Notes: generated by a model not told the origin, from the letters alone. DNA of 64,000 bases from Casuarina equisetifolia (GCA_028551475.1 CM052362.1:15988521-16052520), one strand, 5' to 3'; positions 1 to 13,790 are shown, counted from the stretch's first letter. A program made the numbers and translations.

Positions 1-3000
1 ACAAGTGCCTCCTGAAACTCAAAACCGTTCTCTGCCACAGGATACTGTATTGTGGAGCAAGACAACAATCAGTGTTTTCTCTGGAACTATGCTATATATA
101 GGTATGTGCAGAGAGAGAGAGATCATGACCACAAGTTTTCACCAATTACCTGGATAGGCTTTGGTATCTTTGTTTTAATGAAAGGCCACCATCTGTCCTC
201 AACAACTGATTTTACAAGACAGCAAGCTCGTAACCCCTCAACACCAGCAAATCGTCCAAACCCGCTGTGTTTCACCCCACCAAACGGCAGGGACTGAAAA
301 CAAAGATGCACCTTCTTTTGAGCAGGATAAACTATGATTTACCAAGGTTGCCTAAAATTATATCCTCAGATGGTTTGACAAAGGAAAGTGTAACGAGAAC
401 AACAAATTAGAAAAAAAATGTGTGAATGTGATGATCTGCTAATGAAAACAATAACAGTGAAACAGTATTTTCTCCTTCCTTCCATAATCAAGGATGCTGA
501 TACACACCATTAGGGGTTACAGTAACCACCTTATATGGCAGCAAAGTTCTCTTATGTTTTGGCAGGCTTATTCTTAATAGCAATATATCCTTAAGAATTA
601 TATTTATTTTTTCCACGAAGTACATAATCTACTCGATCCCAACATTAAATTTGAAAATATATCAACTTTCTACGTATGCTCTTAGGAAAAGAATTGTAGT
701 AAACTCAGATTTCATTATTAAACACACTGTCAAGGATGATATTACCTGGCACATGTATGTAGATGCAAAATCATTAATTGCAGCAACTCCACAATGTATC
801 TGTGAAGTGATAGCTTTGGCACGATACTGACTGCCAGAGAAAACAGCACAACCCAGCCCATACTTTGAGTCATTTGCAAGCCTGACAACCTCTTCATCTG
901 TGCTAAACTTCATTATTGGCAAGATTGGTCCAAATGCCTGCAAAAGATTAAAAAGCCCTCGTTGAAGTAACCAAGTAAAAGACAAGGCATATCTCACCTC
1001 ATTAACGTTAAATTCTTTCCATGCCATATATGAAAAGCACAACTGCAACCTCAAGAATGGAATCAATACAGAGAGCCGAAACCATCATTCTTGAAAATAC
1101 ATTAATTGAAATCCTTATTACATGACATCCAAAAAGTAATGCTCAACATTCGTGAAAATATGCACATTTTAGATGGGATGAATGACTCATGCAATACAGA
1201 ACAAAATATGCCAAAATTTGCTACCTCCTCTTGCATCAATCTCATCGAGTGGTTCACATTTACAAGCACGGTTGGGGGAAAGAACTGATCAACTGCACCT
1301 TCACCTATATTTCCAAAACTTCCACGACCAACAATTTCTGCTCCTTTCTCTAAAGCATCATTTACAAGACTTCCAAGCCTTTCAGAGTGCTCTTGTAAAC
1401 ATATGGCTCCCATATCATACTTTCCAGCAAGGGGTGGACCCTGCGAAAAAAATCAAATAACAAAAAGGTAAAAACATGAACAATTTTAGCTTATCATGCT
1501 TCAATCATAGAACATTAACATGCAGCGAGTGAACTACCAGGAAAAGTAACATTTCGAAATGAAGTTACACATATGACAAGATTGCAGGTTATTCAAGGAA
1601 TTGCCTTAATGCCTAAGAAGGCCACAGGCACCTAGCTATTCTAGTCTAATGATGCTAGTGTTTAAACTATGGGTTTCACCCCAGTAGCAATACCTCATCG
1701 TTTAACTGTTAAAGCCACTGGCTGGCCATCCAATGCTCAGTCCGTTACTCAATGTCAAATATGCAATTTGATGCCATTATCACACTGAAATGTGAAATGA
1801 GATGTCTCTTTGCAAATTCACCAAGAGTGGTGAATTGTGAACCCGAGACTCTAGTTAGACAAAGAAAGGACACATTATGTTTATTAGGATATACTAATAG
1901 ATAATATCCGTAGATTAAATAATTATACTAAGGGAGTTATCTATAAATCTTTCAAGTGCCTAGCACTTAGATGACTACTAAATGCATGCAACAAGCAACC
2001 ACTTGAACTCAAAAGCCACACAATTATGGAACATGAGCGCTAGACAACCAAAAGAACAATTTTGCACATATAGTTTGTTAGATACATATACTTACAGCTG
2101 ACACTGATTTTACAATTTTGACCACTGCAGCGACAAATGCAGAATAAATCTCACGGTGAACATAAAATCTCTCAGCACCAGCACAGTTTTGCCCACTTGA
2201 TTGAAGAGCAGCCCTAACAGCAATTTGTGCAACCTATATTGAATTGAAAATCTCATGTCAGAGCCAATGGAAATCAATTCCAATCTGATAAGACTTATAA
2301 CAAAAGAACATTATACACCAACTGAAGTCCAGAAGAGTCAACACGAATGTCCAAGCCTGCTAGATATCAGTGTAAGAAGGAATCGTACATGATCCACATC
2401 TACATCTTCACACACAATAAATGCATCTTTTCCCCCCAGCTCAAGCGTAACTGGGATAAGTGTCTCAGCGGCATTTGCCATTATCTGAAGAAAAAGGAAC
2501 CATACAACCCATAAACTCATTAAAACTAAATCAGATATTGGACTGTCTTTGTCAAATCAGCAGACAGGAAAATACAAGTATGCTCATTTTTTAAGGAAAA
2601 ACCATACTCATGAACGAAGGAATAAAACAAATAAAAGGGTTCAAGGAATTAATGTCCATCCCCTACGAGGTCATCTAGTACAAGGTATGAAACTGGACTA
2701 CCTCCAGGAAATAAACATTTTCTTGAGATTTGATGGATAAAGAAAGAAAATCACTGCGTTTAAACTCAGGATGACTTAACTTGAAAAATAAATAAATAAA
2801 TAAATAAATAAATAAAAATAAAAAGAAAAAGAAATGATAACTAAAATCTACGAATATACATTCATATTTGCTTTGATAAACGTCTACCCATACTTTAGCT
2901 ATCAAGAGTTATTACAAGTCAAATGTAATCAATCAATGTGGAGGTACAATCGGTCTAATGGTCTCAACCATGGGAAAATAAAATCAGGAACACCCAAATT

Positions 3001-6000
3001 TTTAAGAGAGAGATCATACCATCTTACCCACGCCAGGCGATCCAACAAATATGACTTTGTCAACAGAAGCAACCAGTGCTTCTCCTGTCTCAGCAAAACT
3101 TTGGAGAACAAAGTCCAATCAATAATACATAAAAAATAATGGCAATTGTGAGAAAGAGAAAGGGGGGAAGACCCAAACAAGTATACCGTACCCTGTTATA
3201 ACTTCAACCAAATTTTCAGGAGCCCCAACCGCCGCAAGAGCAGATTGAATAATTTGAAAATAGAAACATCCAGACCAACTTGCGTGTTCTGAGACCTATA
3301 ATTACAAGCATATGATGGTCTGTCATATTGAAAATTGAACTTCAGTAACAACCCCTTGTGCCAAAGGTACTTACTATGTTTGAAGAAACCTTATCAATGT
3401 TTAAGTATATTTGTCACCAGAATATATCCATACCCCAATAATATCACAAAAGCAACTCAGAGGTTTATTTAACAATGGCTGAAATTGAAAAAGGGTGTCA
3501 TACAACCCCAATCCAATGCTGTTAGAAAAATTAGAAAGACAACAGTAAAGCAGTGTCAAGTTCTGAAAGTCTGTGGCATCCAAAGGACGGAAAAGAAATG
3601 TTTTATAATTGGACATTAGATACCTTAATCACAATGCCATTTCCTGAAAAGACTGCTGCTAGCATTGGATTAAAAATATTGTGGAAAGGATAGTTCCATG
3701 AAACAATGGCACCGATAACACCAAGGGGATGAAATTCAACTCTGGATTTCTTGTGAAGCATTGATCTTCCAGAAGACCTGCAAATTCACAGATAAATATA
3801 TAGTCAAAAAAGTTACATATATTCTGAACCTAGATACCCGCAGCATTGCAAAAGGGGAACTGAGAATTCTTGAACAGGAGATGCTCGGACATGTTAATCA
3901 TATCACTCTGCCATAAGCAAAACTAAGTGGTAGAACCCCAAGATTAAACATTTGGATAACAAAGAACCTACTCATGTAAACATAATCTTAGTTTCTTTAT
4001 GCACTAAGTGGAGAGCACAGAGAATTAACGAAAGAATAGATACCGGTATTCAGGCTTCAGCCACCGCTCACCCTCTGAAAGAAGCCAAGTGATCTTCTCA
4101 CACGTTGTCATTATTTCTCCTAAAGAGGCGTCTACCATTGTCTTTCCTGTATCACGTGAAGATACCCTAATAAAAATGACAAATGCATTAGGATGCAAGC
4201 CAATCCTTAAGCAATCAAGCAGGACAAAATACAAACATAGATTCCACATATATAGGCATTCATTGGGAGAACACCCACGCCATTCCTCCCCTTAGAAAGA
4301 AACAAAAACACCAAAAGTGAGAAAAAAGAAGAGGGCAAAGATGGTGAAACTCCAATATCTATGATTTTAAGCACAGACTACTCTGGAATGCACTCGCGGG
4401 AACAGAGGAAAGGTTAAAAAAAAAATTACGTTTCTTATTTTTAAGCGTTTAAATACTTTCATAATATCCGTAAAGTATTGTAAATACAATACAAAAGTGA
4501 TCAGGATTTGACAAAAGAAGAAGATATGGCATCGTCCTACTCATGCAGGAACAGAATTCTTACTCGCATATAAGCTGTTGGTGTTTAATTATATAGTTTA
4601 GAAGTATCCGCAAAAACTGACGCCTTTGCTTGAAACTGCTCTTTGCCCAGACTTTTTGTGCCCTTCTTGCCTGTGCCACGTGCTCCTTCACCTACGCACA
4701 TATAATCAAACATCAGTTTTATTTCATGTCACCTTCGTTGTTGACTTATATTTTCTACTTGGAAAGAAACTAGTAGTACTGATTCAAAAAAATATCCTTC
4801 CATTATGTGTTAAAAATATGTTCATTTGCATAGATGGATGATAGCTAGCCAACACTGGGATACAGAATACCATTAGGAATGCCTTGTTACACTTTATGAA
4901 AGTGGCACTAGCAAATAAATATACAACGACAAATATGAATATAATGGGCAGTACATGGTTGCACAGATTGACAATGTTTATCTCCGACAACAACAATCAG
5001 ATTTCAGCAGAATGTCACTTCAATCATGAAAAATAAAGAAGTGCACCACATGTGGAGCATATAGTTACATTTAGCGCAAAAAATTCCTGTCATACAAGAA
5101 TTCAAAATCAGAAAGCTCAGACAACGGTTGAAAAGATGTTTTGTTAATAATTCCAGACATCAGACACAGAACCAACTCCCTCAAATTGGATAATCAACAA
5201 TGAAACCACCACATTCATATGCTCCAGCACACTTTATTTCAATAAGAAGAGGAAATTTTGAGCAGATGTTCAACCAATCCCAAGCGCTATATCTCCCGCA
5301 CACAACAAGCACAATATTACTAACCTCAGCAGGTGTTAATGCAGGATAATATCCCAAGTATTTCATTGTCGCGGGCTCATAGCATTGCACTTTTCTGTCC
5401 ACTTGCTGCGTCCTCCCCCTTGGAGGAATCTGCATTCCGGAAATTCGCCAATAAAAGGTAAGAAACCGCGCGTTAGTCACACGATGAAAACTTAACTCCT
5501 AGTGAGATACCAGAGATATAAGTGAAAGCTTATAACCACTTGAGTTGAGTTATTCTAGGAAGTGAAAATCGCAAAATCCATCTTGGAACTCAAAAACAAC
5601 ACAAAGTTTTAACCGCAAAAATTTCAAAACAATCAACGAACTCTAAAGTAAATGTAAATTCCAGCACATTAGATCAATACTATTCGACAGATTTGAGTGA
5701 TTTCTCAGCCAGGTCGCTTTCCTTTCCTCAGACCGATCTGATATTAATGATCTCAATCACGCGCATTTCGTTTTTGAAGTCTCAGACTTTTGTCTGACAA
5801 GTTGCCCAACACGCATAATTGAATTCAGAAAAAAAATCACAAACAGTAGCAGTCGGAATCAAATCGGGAAGCTCACATAGATGAAGCTGTTCTCCTGCGT
5901 CTGATTCCCATCGTCTAACACTGCCATTGGAAAAACCAAACTCAAATCTTCAGATACAACGAAATCAGTGAGCAGAGAGACAGACAGAGAGACAGACAGA

Positions 6001-6117
6001 AATACCGTCAGAAGCGTCGACGTCGATGGAGGGCACATTGTAAGGAATAAGCATGAAGAGGAATCGACAAATGGCGTAAGCAAAGGCGAGAACGATCAAC
6101 GGCCACCAAAACGCCAT
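1..6117 (-). CDS. ALDH22A1: ALDH22A1-type aldehyde dehydrogenase, 3' end off the window
   Basis: Oxidises aldehydes to acids with NAD(P)+; this plant family is membrane-anchored and linked to the secretory pathway. I joined GT-AG exons at 6117-6006, 5920-5877, 5429-5325, 4691-4564, 4166-4044, 3777-3624, 3295-3192, 3098-3020, 2484-2389, 2233-2096, 1440-1225, 937-746, 293-150 and 44-1 (partial). All phases agree and there is no internal stop, giving about 559 codons in the window. The start is the ATG before the hydrophobic segment [18 protein letters not shown] (residues 2-19), the expected N-terminal membrane anchor. Visible ALDH landmarks are WNYPF (Asn199), the nucleotide-loop motif FVGSPGVGK (274-282), LELGGK with the general base Glu298, and GQNCAG with the catalytic Cys332. 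VSWNYPF replaces the more usual VPWNYPF. The carboxy terminus, about 40 residues in relatives, lies beyond base 1. The gene looks intact and functional. Confidence 0.96.
2784..2824. repeat. (AAAT)n microsatellite in an ALDH22A1 intron
   Basis: About eight AAAT units in the intron between the exons ending at 3020 and starting at 2484. Likely length-polymorphic; no coding effect expected. Confidence 0.9.
5973..6003. repeat. AGAC/AGAG short tandem repeat beside the ALDH22A1 exon 1 donor
   Basis: Plus-strand run of AGAGAGACAGAC-type units lying just inside intron 1, next to the donor at 6004-6005. It is a pyrimidine-rich TCTG run on the gene strand. Confidence 0.75.
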
Positions 6118-7229
6118 TTTCCCCGAGAAGACAAACAAAAGCAAGAGAATTTGTGCGCTCTTGAGGCTTCCAAAGCGAAACTGAAGAAGCCCAAAAGTAA
6201 CGGAATCTACTGCTTTCTTTGCGTTCTGGAATACAAAGACGGTCCACTGCGGTGGTGTACTAGTAAATTTGAGGTACAAATAAGGGTAATTCCTTAGAAT
6301 TACTCTGGAGGCGCAACGTGGCTTCACGAATAAGGATTCCCAGAACAAATTTTTTCATCCTTACTAAATTCACACTGCCTTGCAAGCTTGTAAAATTGGC
6401 TTGATTCAATTACTTTTACAGAAAAAGAAGTCCAAATTTTTGATAGACTTGTAACCAAATCAAGTGAAGTTAATATTAACTTTGTGAACTTTGTGTGATA
6501 GATAAAAGTCCAATATTAAGTATATAATGTAAAGTTTAAATAAATTAAGTACCATTTCGAATCTTAAATTGATTTTAAAATTTTTAATAAATAAACTTGT
6601 AATAGACAAGATTTTTCTATCATATGAAAGGCTTTAATATGCATTTGAAAATTTTATACAGGCTTTACACTTTTGGTACTTAGATAAAAGGAAAAAAAAA
6701 CCTAGATGCCTAAAGATTTAAGTACTTAGAAGAATTTAATAACATCTTTAAAGAAAACAAATACTTCATTTTTTTAACAAAAACATTTGTGTTAATTTTT
6801 ACTTCTGATAACCTTTCAATTTCCCTTACATTCACAAAAGATATACGTTATTAAAAAAGGATTCATAAATTATTAGCTATAAGAAATTTACTAACTATAC
6901 TGATGTTGACAATAAATTTGTCACTTGTTGTTGAGAAAATAATGTTACATTGTATACATTGTCATTATCCATTGGGCTAAGGTTTTGTACATATATGGCC
7001 TTGGCCCAATAGGTTAGCCTTATGGTATTAGGTTATTTTATTAATCCTCTTCTTATGTATCTTAAATATATATAGAAAAAATCATATATTTTTATTCTTA
7101 AAAAAAGAGATTTTATTTCAGAATTTATGTTGACTCTCACTCTCTAAGACTTGCAAACGTTATTTCGCTCTCTCCTGTCCATCTCATAAAAACAATTTTT
7201 TCACTATACATTTCCAACAACACCGATCC
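6118..7229. other. Intergenic stretch upstream of ALDH22A1
   Basis: The first 200 bases left of the ATG would hold the 5' UTR and promoter of the minus-strand ALDH22A1. From about 6350 the sequence becomes very AT-rich with no credible ORF. Around 6940-7215 the texture (short TATATAA stretch, then a CT-rich segment) resembles an LTR leader of the following copia remnant. I could not pair it with the right-hand LTR candidate, so no LTR is called. Confidence 0.4.
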
Positions 7230-9677
7230 CTAGTAGGTAACAGCTAACAGGCGGAAGACTGGGTAGCAGATACAGGTGGATCTGTGCACATCGTTGATTC
7301 TAAAGGTATGTCGGATCATTTTGAATCCTATTTTGACACATAAGATTCTAGTTGGCAATGAAACTAGAATACCTAGTGCACATGGGTCTTCAACTCTCGG
7401 TAAAAGAAAAAAAACCACTCCACTCTATTTTGGTCTCACTTGAAATAACTCAGAAGTTGTTATCTATATCGTAATTAACTTCATAATATTCATGTAACGC
7501 AGAGTTTGATGATAAATGTCCTTTGGTTAAGGATCTACAGATTCAATGAGTGCTCTTTAAGAGTGTTAGAAAAGAAGACCTTTTATATCTTGCCATTGCA
7601 CTTAAGACTAGGGCACCCAAATCCAACCATTTTAAAAATGTTGGTTAGACGGAAGTTGATTTTAATGAATGAACAAATATTTGACCTACTACTAGGTGTT
7701 CAGTGAGTAAAAGTATGTATTTACCTTTTGTTTATTAAACTTGAAGTGTAGTCCCACTAAAACAACTACATAGCAATTTGAGGGGGGCTTATGTCTACAC
7801 GTTTAGTTTAGGAATTTTTGTACTATATCTTTTTCATTGACAAATGTACCAATTTTATTTGGATCTATCCTTTGAAACATAAGCCAAATTTGTGCTATAT
7901 TTTTGTTAATTTTAAGAATATGATTGAGAAACAGTTTGGAGGCTTCCATTAAATCTAATTAAAATGATAATGAATGTGATTACAAAGGTTTGGAATTTAT
8001 AGCTATTCTAGAAGCACATGGAATAATAACACGACTATCATGTTTTTACACCTAGTAGCAAAACAGTATCGTGGAAGAAATGATTCGTCAACAATGAAAA
8101 AGCTTTAAAATCATCCAAGATGGGTTACAACCGTGAAGGAAGAAATGATGGCTTCAAACAACAGTTAGACTTGGACTTTAGTTCCACCACATCCATTAAT
8201 TAATTCAGTGGTGTGCAAATGGACCTTCAAGTCCAAGTAGAACTAGATGGGCAACTTGATAGATTAAAAGCACAAATAGTTAAAAAAAGGATTCAATGAA
8301 AAGCCTAGAATGGATTTTCTTGAAACATTCAATTTTGTGATTCAGCAAACAACAATTTGATTACTCTTTACCATTGCTATTGTACATTGTTAGCCTCTTT
8401 ACAAATTGATATGAGTAAATTTTTGCATAAATTTCTTATCAAACTAGTCTACATGACTTAACTACTAGGGTTTATTGATCCATCACTTCCAAATCATGTC
8501 TATAGCCTTAAATGTGCACTAATCTACATGACTTAAATTTTTATTGATCCATCACTTCCAAAGCATGTCTATAGCCTTAAATGTGGGCTTTATTCCCTCA
8601 AGTAGGCTCTAGGGTAGTGTATGATAGATTTTCAGAGTTTCTTATGGTGTATGGATTTTTCAAATCAACTTATGATTCATCTTTGTTCATATATGAGCAA
8701 GATGAAATTCAAATGTAGGTTCTATTGTCTATTAATTATTTGATCTTCACTAGGAACTCATTACATGCTCTTGATCAATTTATCATTCAACTTGGAAAGG
8801 AGTTTCCTTTGAAATGTTTAGGAGTCCTTCACTTCTTATGAGTTTGTGTTGAACACACTAATAAGTGGTATTTTTGTGTTATTGTCAATATGGATTCAAT
8901 TTATTACATCTACTGAGATGGAGACTTGTAAGGGTATTACCACTCCTATGGCAACAAAACCACCAAAGTTAAAGGATGTTGATTCCTTATATGAGAAATC
9001 AATTACCATCAAAGTGTAATTGGTTCTCTAGAGTATCTCACATTAACTAGACTAGATCTTCACTATTCAATTAATTGTTTTTGTCAATCAATGCAACAAC
9101 CTACTTTTTGAGATTTTCATAATCTTAAACAAGTGTCATGTATTGTAAACATGTGACTCAAGATACTTTATGAGTACCTTAGGCTTCTATGAGTTTAGTG
9201 ATGCAAATTAGGCTAGATGCTTTACTACTTGTAGGTCCACTACATGTTTATGCTTCTTTTTAAAAGTAAACTATGTTTTTTGGAGGGTACAAAAATAACC
9301 CATTGTATCAATATCCTTTGTTAAGGCTAAGTACTAGGCTCTAGCATTAGCTAATGTAGAATCAATGTGGCTTTGTCATCTCCTTTAGAATTTAAACATT
9401 CTACTACTTCAATCTATTAAATTATATGGCAATAATTTACTAGTACTTCACTTAACCATCAAGTCAATTCTTTAAGGTCACTTGAAATATATTAAAGTAA
9501 ATTATCATTTCATCATAGAAAAAGTAAAATTAGCTCTTGATATTCTTTCAATAATTTATGTTCCTACGCAGGCACAGTTGGCGGATTCTTTACCAAACCA
9601 CTTCCCGCAGCTACATTTCTCTCTTTATGTTCCAAACTTGGGATGAGGGTCTTCTCATCCGAGGTTTGTGGGGAAAT
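7230..9677 (+). pseudogene. Decayed Ty1/copia polyprotein remnant
   Basis: Pieces of a copia pol occur in the expected order across shifting frames. A protease-like patch VADTGGSVHIV lies near 7263. A pre-integrase patch ending LHLRLGHPNPTILKML lies at about 7590-7640. An integrase-like patch starting at VHSNLRGAY is near 7770. Reverse-transcriptase pieces include TWTLVPPHP near 8170 and FIIQLGKEFPLKCLGVLHF near 8780-8835. RNase H tail pieces near 9010-9640 include GSLEYLTLTRLDLHYSIN and KLGMRVFSSE. Stops and frameshifts are dense, so it is long dead. A GTGGGGAAA tract at 9668-9676 is the likely polypurine tract before the 3' LTR. Confidence 0.8.
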
Positions 9678-10177
9678 TGTTAATAAACTAGGTCCAGAAC
9701 AAGCCCAGCAAGCTCGTCGCAAACCGAAGCGTGAAAATAAACAATCTTCTAATGCTGTACAAATTAGGTCGACTAAAAGTCAAATGGACACGCAACACAG
9801 CCCAAGTGGATGCCTGGACAAATGGAACAATAAAGGCAGTACGATTAAAGAGGCAAGCCCACAGCTCGAGTGAAGGAGAATACTGAACGACCGATTGACA
9901 GTGTGAGGGAGAAAACGGAACGTTGTCCGTGTCACTCATGGGTGACTGCTCCGTTCTCCTTCAACGCAGTCTGCCCAACAAAATGCAAGAGAGAGATGTA
10001 AATGGCCGTCGGCCATATCGGCGTCCTTAACAATCATCTTTAATTGTAAAGCCCTTGTATTATAGAACTTGTAACACTTATCTGTACAATTAAGCTTCCA
10101 ATACACAGAAACAGAGTTATCCAATCTTCACAATTAAGCTTCCAATTCCCAGAAATAGAGTTACACAATCTTCACGG
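9678..10177 (+). repeat. Probable 3' LTR of the copia remnant
   Basis: Begins TGTTAATA directly after the polypurine-like tract and after the end of the RNase H-like reading, as expected for a copia 3' LTR. It is GC-richer than its flanks. The right boundary is uncertain because its end coincides with a short tandem duplication. No matching 5' LTR was found to the left of 7230, so the call rests on context alone. Confidence 0.5.
10086..10173. repeat. 44-bp direct repeat, two copies
   Basis: Two adjacent units both start ACAATTAAGCTTCCAAT and end CAATCTTC, at 10086-10129 and 10130-10173, with about five mismatches. Confidence 0.88.
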
Positions 10178-11091
10178 AATTACTTTCCAGGGTCTTTCTC
10201 TTTTCTGAGCAAAGCCATATTTCTCCTGTCTTCACCTGCAAGTTTAGGTAATTTTGATACATTGCCCACCATTATAGAAACAAAGGGGCAACGGACTATC
10301 GTCCAAATTATAACATCCTATAAAGTTAAACCAGGCAGAAACGCTAGTCTATTAGCTCAGATTCTAGCGCATGATTCTACTGTGATTTATGCCTGAACTT
10401 ACCCTCAAGCAACCAATTTACTTTGCTCCGTAGCAAGATTGCTTTCTGTCCGAATTGCAATATTCTATTCAGATAGGAACATGGATTTTTGGCGCAGAAC
10501 ATTTTCCTACTTAAGGTTCATTATATTTCTACCAGTTCAAACACCTTCGTCCCCCAATTCATCACTCATTCCTACAATTCTCTGGTTAATGGAGTTTTGG
10601 ATGTCTTGTGACACTAACGCATAGGGATGGATGCGATCTTGTTATTGGTATTGCCATTAACGAACGCTAGATCTCTTTCAGAATCCTTTGGAACTTCATA
10701 GCCACCAGCAAAGGTATTATGGCTTAGAAGTGTCAATCTTGATATCAGTCTCTTTCAGAATTCTTGCTATTTGTCTTGTTTGAACTGTACAATTTTGATG
10801 TTCTGATTGATGATCCTCTTATCTTAGAATATCTGTTTTACTAATTGTTTCAATGGAGATGTAACAAGCAAGTCGAAACCTTGACTTCTTTTCGAGCTTA
10901 TTATTTGTGTCACAGATGCTTCTGATCAAAGAGGATGAAATTAGTTGTCACAACTTCCAATTCATCTATGGAAACTAATCCCAAAGGAACAATTGCAGGT
11001 ATGCTGACATACCTTGCCCGTTGATTAAGTTAATCATCTTTGAAAGCTTTGGTTTTTGGTAAGTTCCTTTTAGACATATCTCCATTAGAAG
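10178..11091. other. Spacer upstream of the DUF247 locus
   Basis: No credible ORF or repeat seen. It has mixed composition with pyrimidine-rich patches and presumably contains the 5' region of the DUF247 gene. No promoter element is clear enough to call. Confidence 0.35.
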
Positions 11092-12377
11092 ATGGAAAAT
11101 AGGGAGCGGTCACAAACCGGAGACCATACTTCTGTTGAAATCACAGAGGATGCTCTTGTATCTTCTATCAAATGGAATATGGAAATTGTGTCTACTTCAG
11201 TTTGTATCTCCAGGGTCCCTGATGAACTCCGTTATGGGAATGAGGAGATATATATCCCTGATATAGTTTCTATTGGTCCTTTTCACCATGGAAAATCTAC
11301 TCTAAGAGCAATGGAAGACCAAAAGTGGCGCTATCTTTATGCAGTCCTCAATCGGAAACCAGACCTTGAAACAAGCTTGGATACCTGTGTGAAAGCACTC
11401 AGGGAGTTGGAGCACCGAGCAAGGAGATGTTATTCAGAAACAGTCGACTTCACAAGTGATGAATTCGTGCAAATGATGCTAGTTGATGGCTGTTTCATCA
11501 TAGAGCTATTCTTCAAGTATGCCTTCAAGAGCCTAAGACGCCGAAGTGATCCTGTATTTAGCAAACCTGGAATGCTCTTTGACTTGTTGTACGACATGGT
11601 GTTACTAGAAAACCAGATCCCCTATTTCGTACTCCAACGCTTATTTTCAGATCATACCAATTCCTGGACAGTGCAGCCTGTCCCTCAATGAGCTCGCCTT
11701 TCGTTTCCTCAGAAATGCGATACCAGGAGATCAGCATGCTCTGGGGGAGAAGTTTGACGAAGAAGGAAACCATCTACTTGACTTGATCCGCCACTGTTTC
11801 TTCCCCACAGATCGAAGAACAGAATCAAACTACGAAACGCAGCGCTTGAATTCTGCAACACACCTCCAAAAAGAAGGAATTGGGTTCAAGAGGGTTAAGG
11901 CAAAAAGCTTATTAGATGTGAAGTTTGTTAAAGGGATCCTTGAGATCCCACCTCTAAAGATCCACAAGCGTACAGCGACACTTCTTGGGAACCTCATTGT
12001 ACACGAACAGCGTCACTGTCATAACACAGTACATAACATCCTACGCCTTTCTGATGGGCAGCCTGATCTCCTCTGACAAAGATATGAAGTTGCTGCGCAG
12101 ACAGCATATCCTCATCGCCGATACGGTGACAGAGAAAGAGATCCCTAAACTATTCCGGAAACTCTGCCAGGATGTGAAAGTGCAGGACTTCTATTATGGG
12201 GGGCTCTCTGAACAAGTGCATGGATACAAAAGAACCAAATGGAAAATAAGTTGGCCTGAACTGAAGCGCAACCGTCGTGGTTCAGTTATGTTGGGCATCG
12301 TGGCAGTTCTGTTTCTAGTTCTCACCTTTGTAGGAGCCCTCTTCTCTGTGCTTTCATTCTGTCTTCACCATACGTAA
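11092..12377 (+). pseudogene. DUF247 (UPF0481) protein gene with two frameshifts
   Basis: DUF247 proteins are plant-specific, usually intronless, 400-550 residues, with a C-terminal membrane helix. Their general function is poorly known; some members act in self-incompatibility. The first 199 codons (11092-11691) contain the family signatures SISRVP-like ISRVPDELR, YIPDIVSIGPFHHG, MMLVDGCFIIELF and LLENQIPYFVLQRLF. The homologous reading then moves +1 near 11650, giving LSLNELAFRFLRNAIPGDQHALGEKF, and moves +1 again near 12000-12040, giving TQYITSYAFLMGSLI. It ends in YYGGLSEQV, a KRNRRGS stretch and a C-terminal hydrophobic helix of about 25 residues before the stop at 12375-12377. The parts together cover the whole family length and no splice sites repair the breaks. 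It is either a young pseudogene or an assembly error at two sites. Confidence 0.88.
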
Positions 12378-13790
12378 GGAGTTTTGTTTCTTGTCCTTCA
12401 ATAAGCGATGGCAAAATAACGACAGGATTTTCTTCCTTTTCACTGGACCAATTTTAAACTGTCTCTACGATTTGCTAATGGTGTCTATTAGATGTTGATT
12501 ACATGATTATCCTCCTTTCTGGAAGCTTGATCGTCTTCTGTCAATCAATATGCACGAATAGACATCTACAAGATTTCTATCATCCTAGACCACCACCCCT
12601 GTCTTATTTCAAAAACCCTTGAACCTTCTTCCCCTTAATTAAGGTTAGCCATGCCCGGTTTAGAAAACAAGATCTTTGCTCGAATCCGGGGAAAGCTGCG
12701 TGCACCGCGTCTATCAAAAGTTGCTGCACCTCTCTGTTCTCTTTCATGATGATGTGTAATGAGAAAACCCTTACAATAAAATAGCACCGTGAATAGAAAT
12801 TCGAGAGGCAACACAAGTTCATTGCTCATTATCTGTAAACAATCCAACAGATGAACGAAAACCGCCCAAGGAATGGCAACTACATTAAGCAGTAAAAATA
12901 TAGGACTAGTGTTTCTTAAAGATCAACATAGATAATATAAAATGACCTCGTGAAATCTGCAAGAATCGTCAAGGACTCTCTTGCGTTCCATAAAGCGCGT
13001 TGATCAAAAGCAGTAAAAAGATATGTTTAAACGTTGACCAATTTCTATCATTCAAACTTGAAAAGGAAGGAAAACACTTTCCTCAAGAATGAAGGAAGAA
13101 GAAAGGGAAGTTAAAAACTTTAAGAAATTAAGGATGTAAGTTAAACTTTTAGAACAGGTGATTGGCAGCCATTTTTCAGCTAGTTGATGATTTTTTAGTT
13201 TCTTGTCCCGTGGTTCAAATAAGTGAAATCGTAAGAAACCCAACACACGTTGTCATAAATAGATAAGAAAAATGGTTTCTTTCATTATTTTGCAGGAAAT
13301 CCAAGGTGATATTGACTTCTTGGCGAGGTCCATCGCGCAGTACCAGCGAAAACGGTGACTCACGAGGAAACCGGCATCTCCACCGGTGTTTCTGACAATC
13401 TCACATTGAACGCCGGGTCCACACGACAAAGCATTCCCAGAATCATTGATTTTGTCCACTGGCAATGTCAGGTTCCATTATTCAAAGGTAAGAAAAGTTG
13501 TTGTGCTTCTAGCCACACCACTTTCCCCACATGTTCACTGAAGGATTCTTGTGGAGATTTTGATTCACTCCTAGAATAGTATCGAACGGTGTGAATATAC
13601 TTAAAACTTTCTCCCCAAAAACAAACAAGACACATAAGAGAAAAGCTCACATGCACATCCTGCGCAGCCGCTTACTTTTGACCGAGTGCCGTGACTAGCT
13701 CATTCTCGGCCTCTTAATTTGCGGTCTTCTTTAAGACCAGGACTTTTTCACATTTGCATATTGGATTGAAGAGGACGGAGCAGGAGAGAT
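12378..13790. other. Intergenic spacer between DUF247 and USP
   Basis: No gene recognised. A GC-richer patch at about 13290-13480 has short open frames on both strands that match no family I know. The last 150 bases presumably hold the USP promoter and 5' UTR. Confidence 0.35.

Noticed and set aside
5965..6348. Longer minus-strand ORF over ALDH22A1 exon 1
   Set aside because: Translation from the upstream Met adds residues unlike the family. The ATG at 6117 gives the expected anchor, and the reading past 6006 is intron.
12655..12710. GCTCGAATCCGGGG patch resembling a tRNA T-arm
   Set aside because: No matching acceptor, D or anticodon arms at proper spacing.
13250..13580. Small ORFs on both strands before the USP gene
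   Set aside because: Overlapping opposite-strand readings, no homology, no splice or start context to prefer either.
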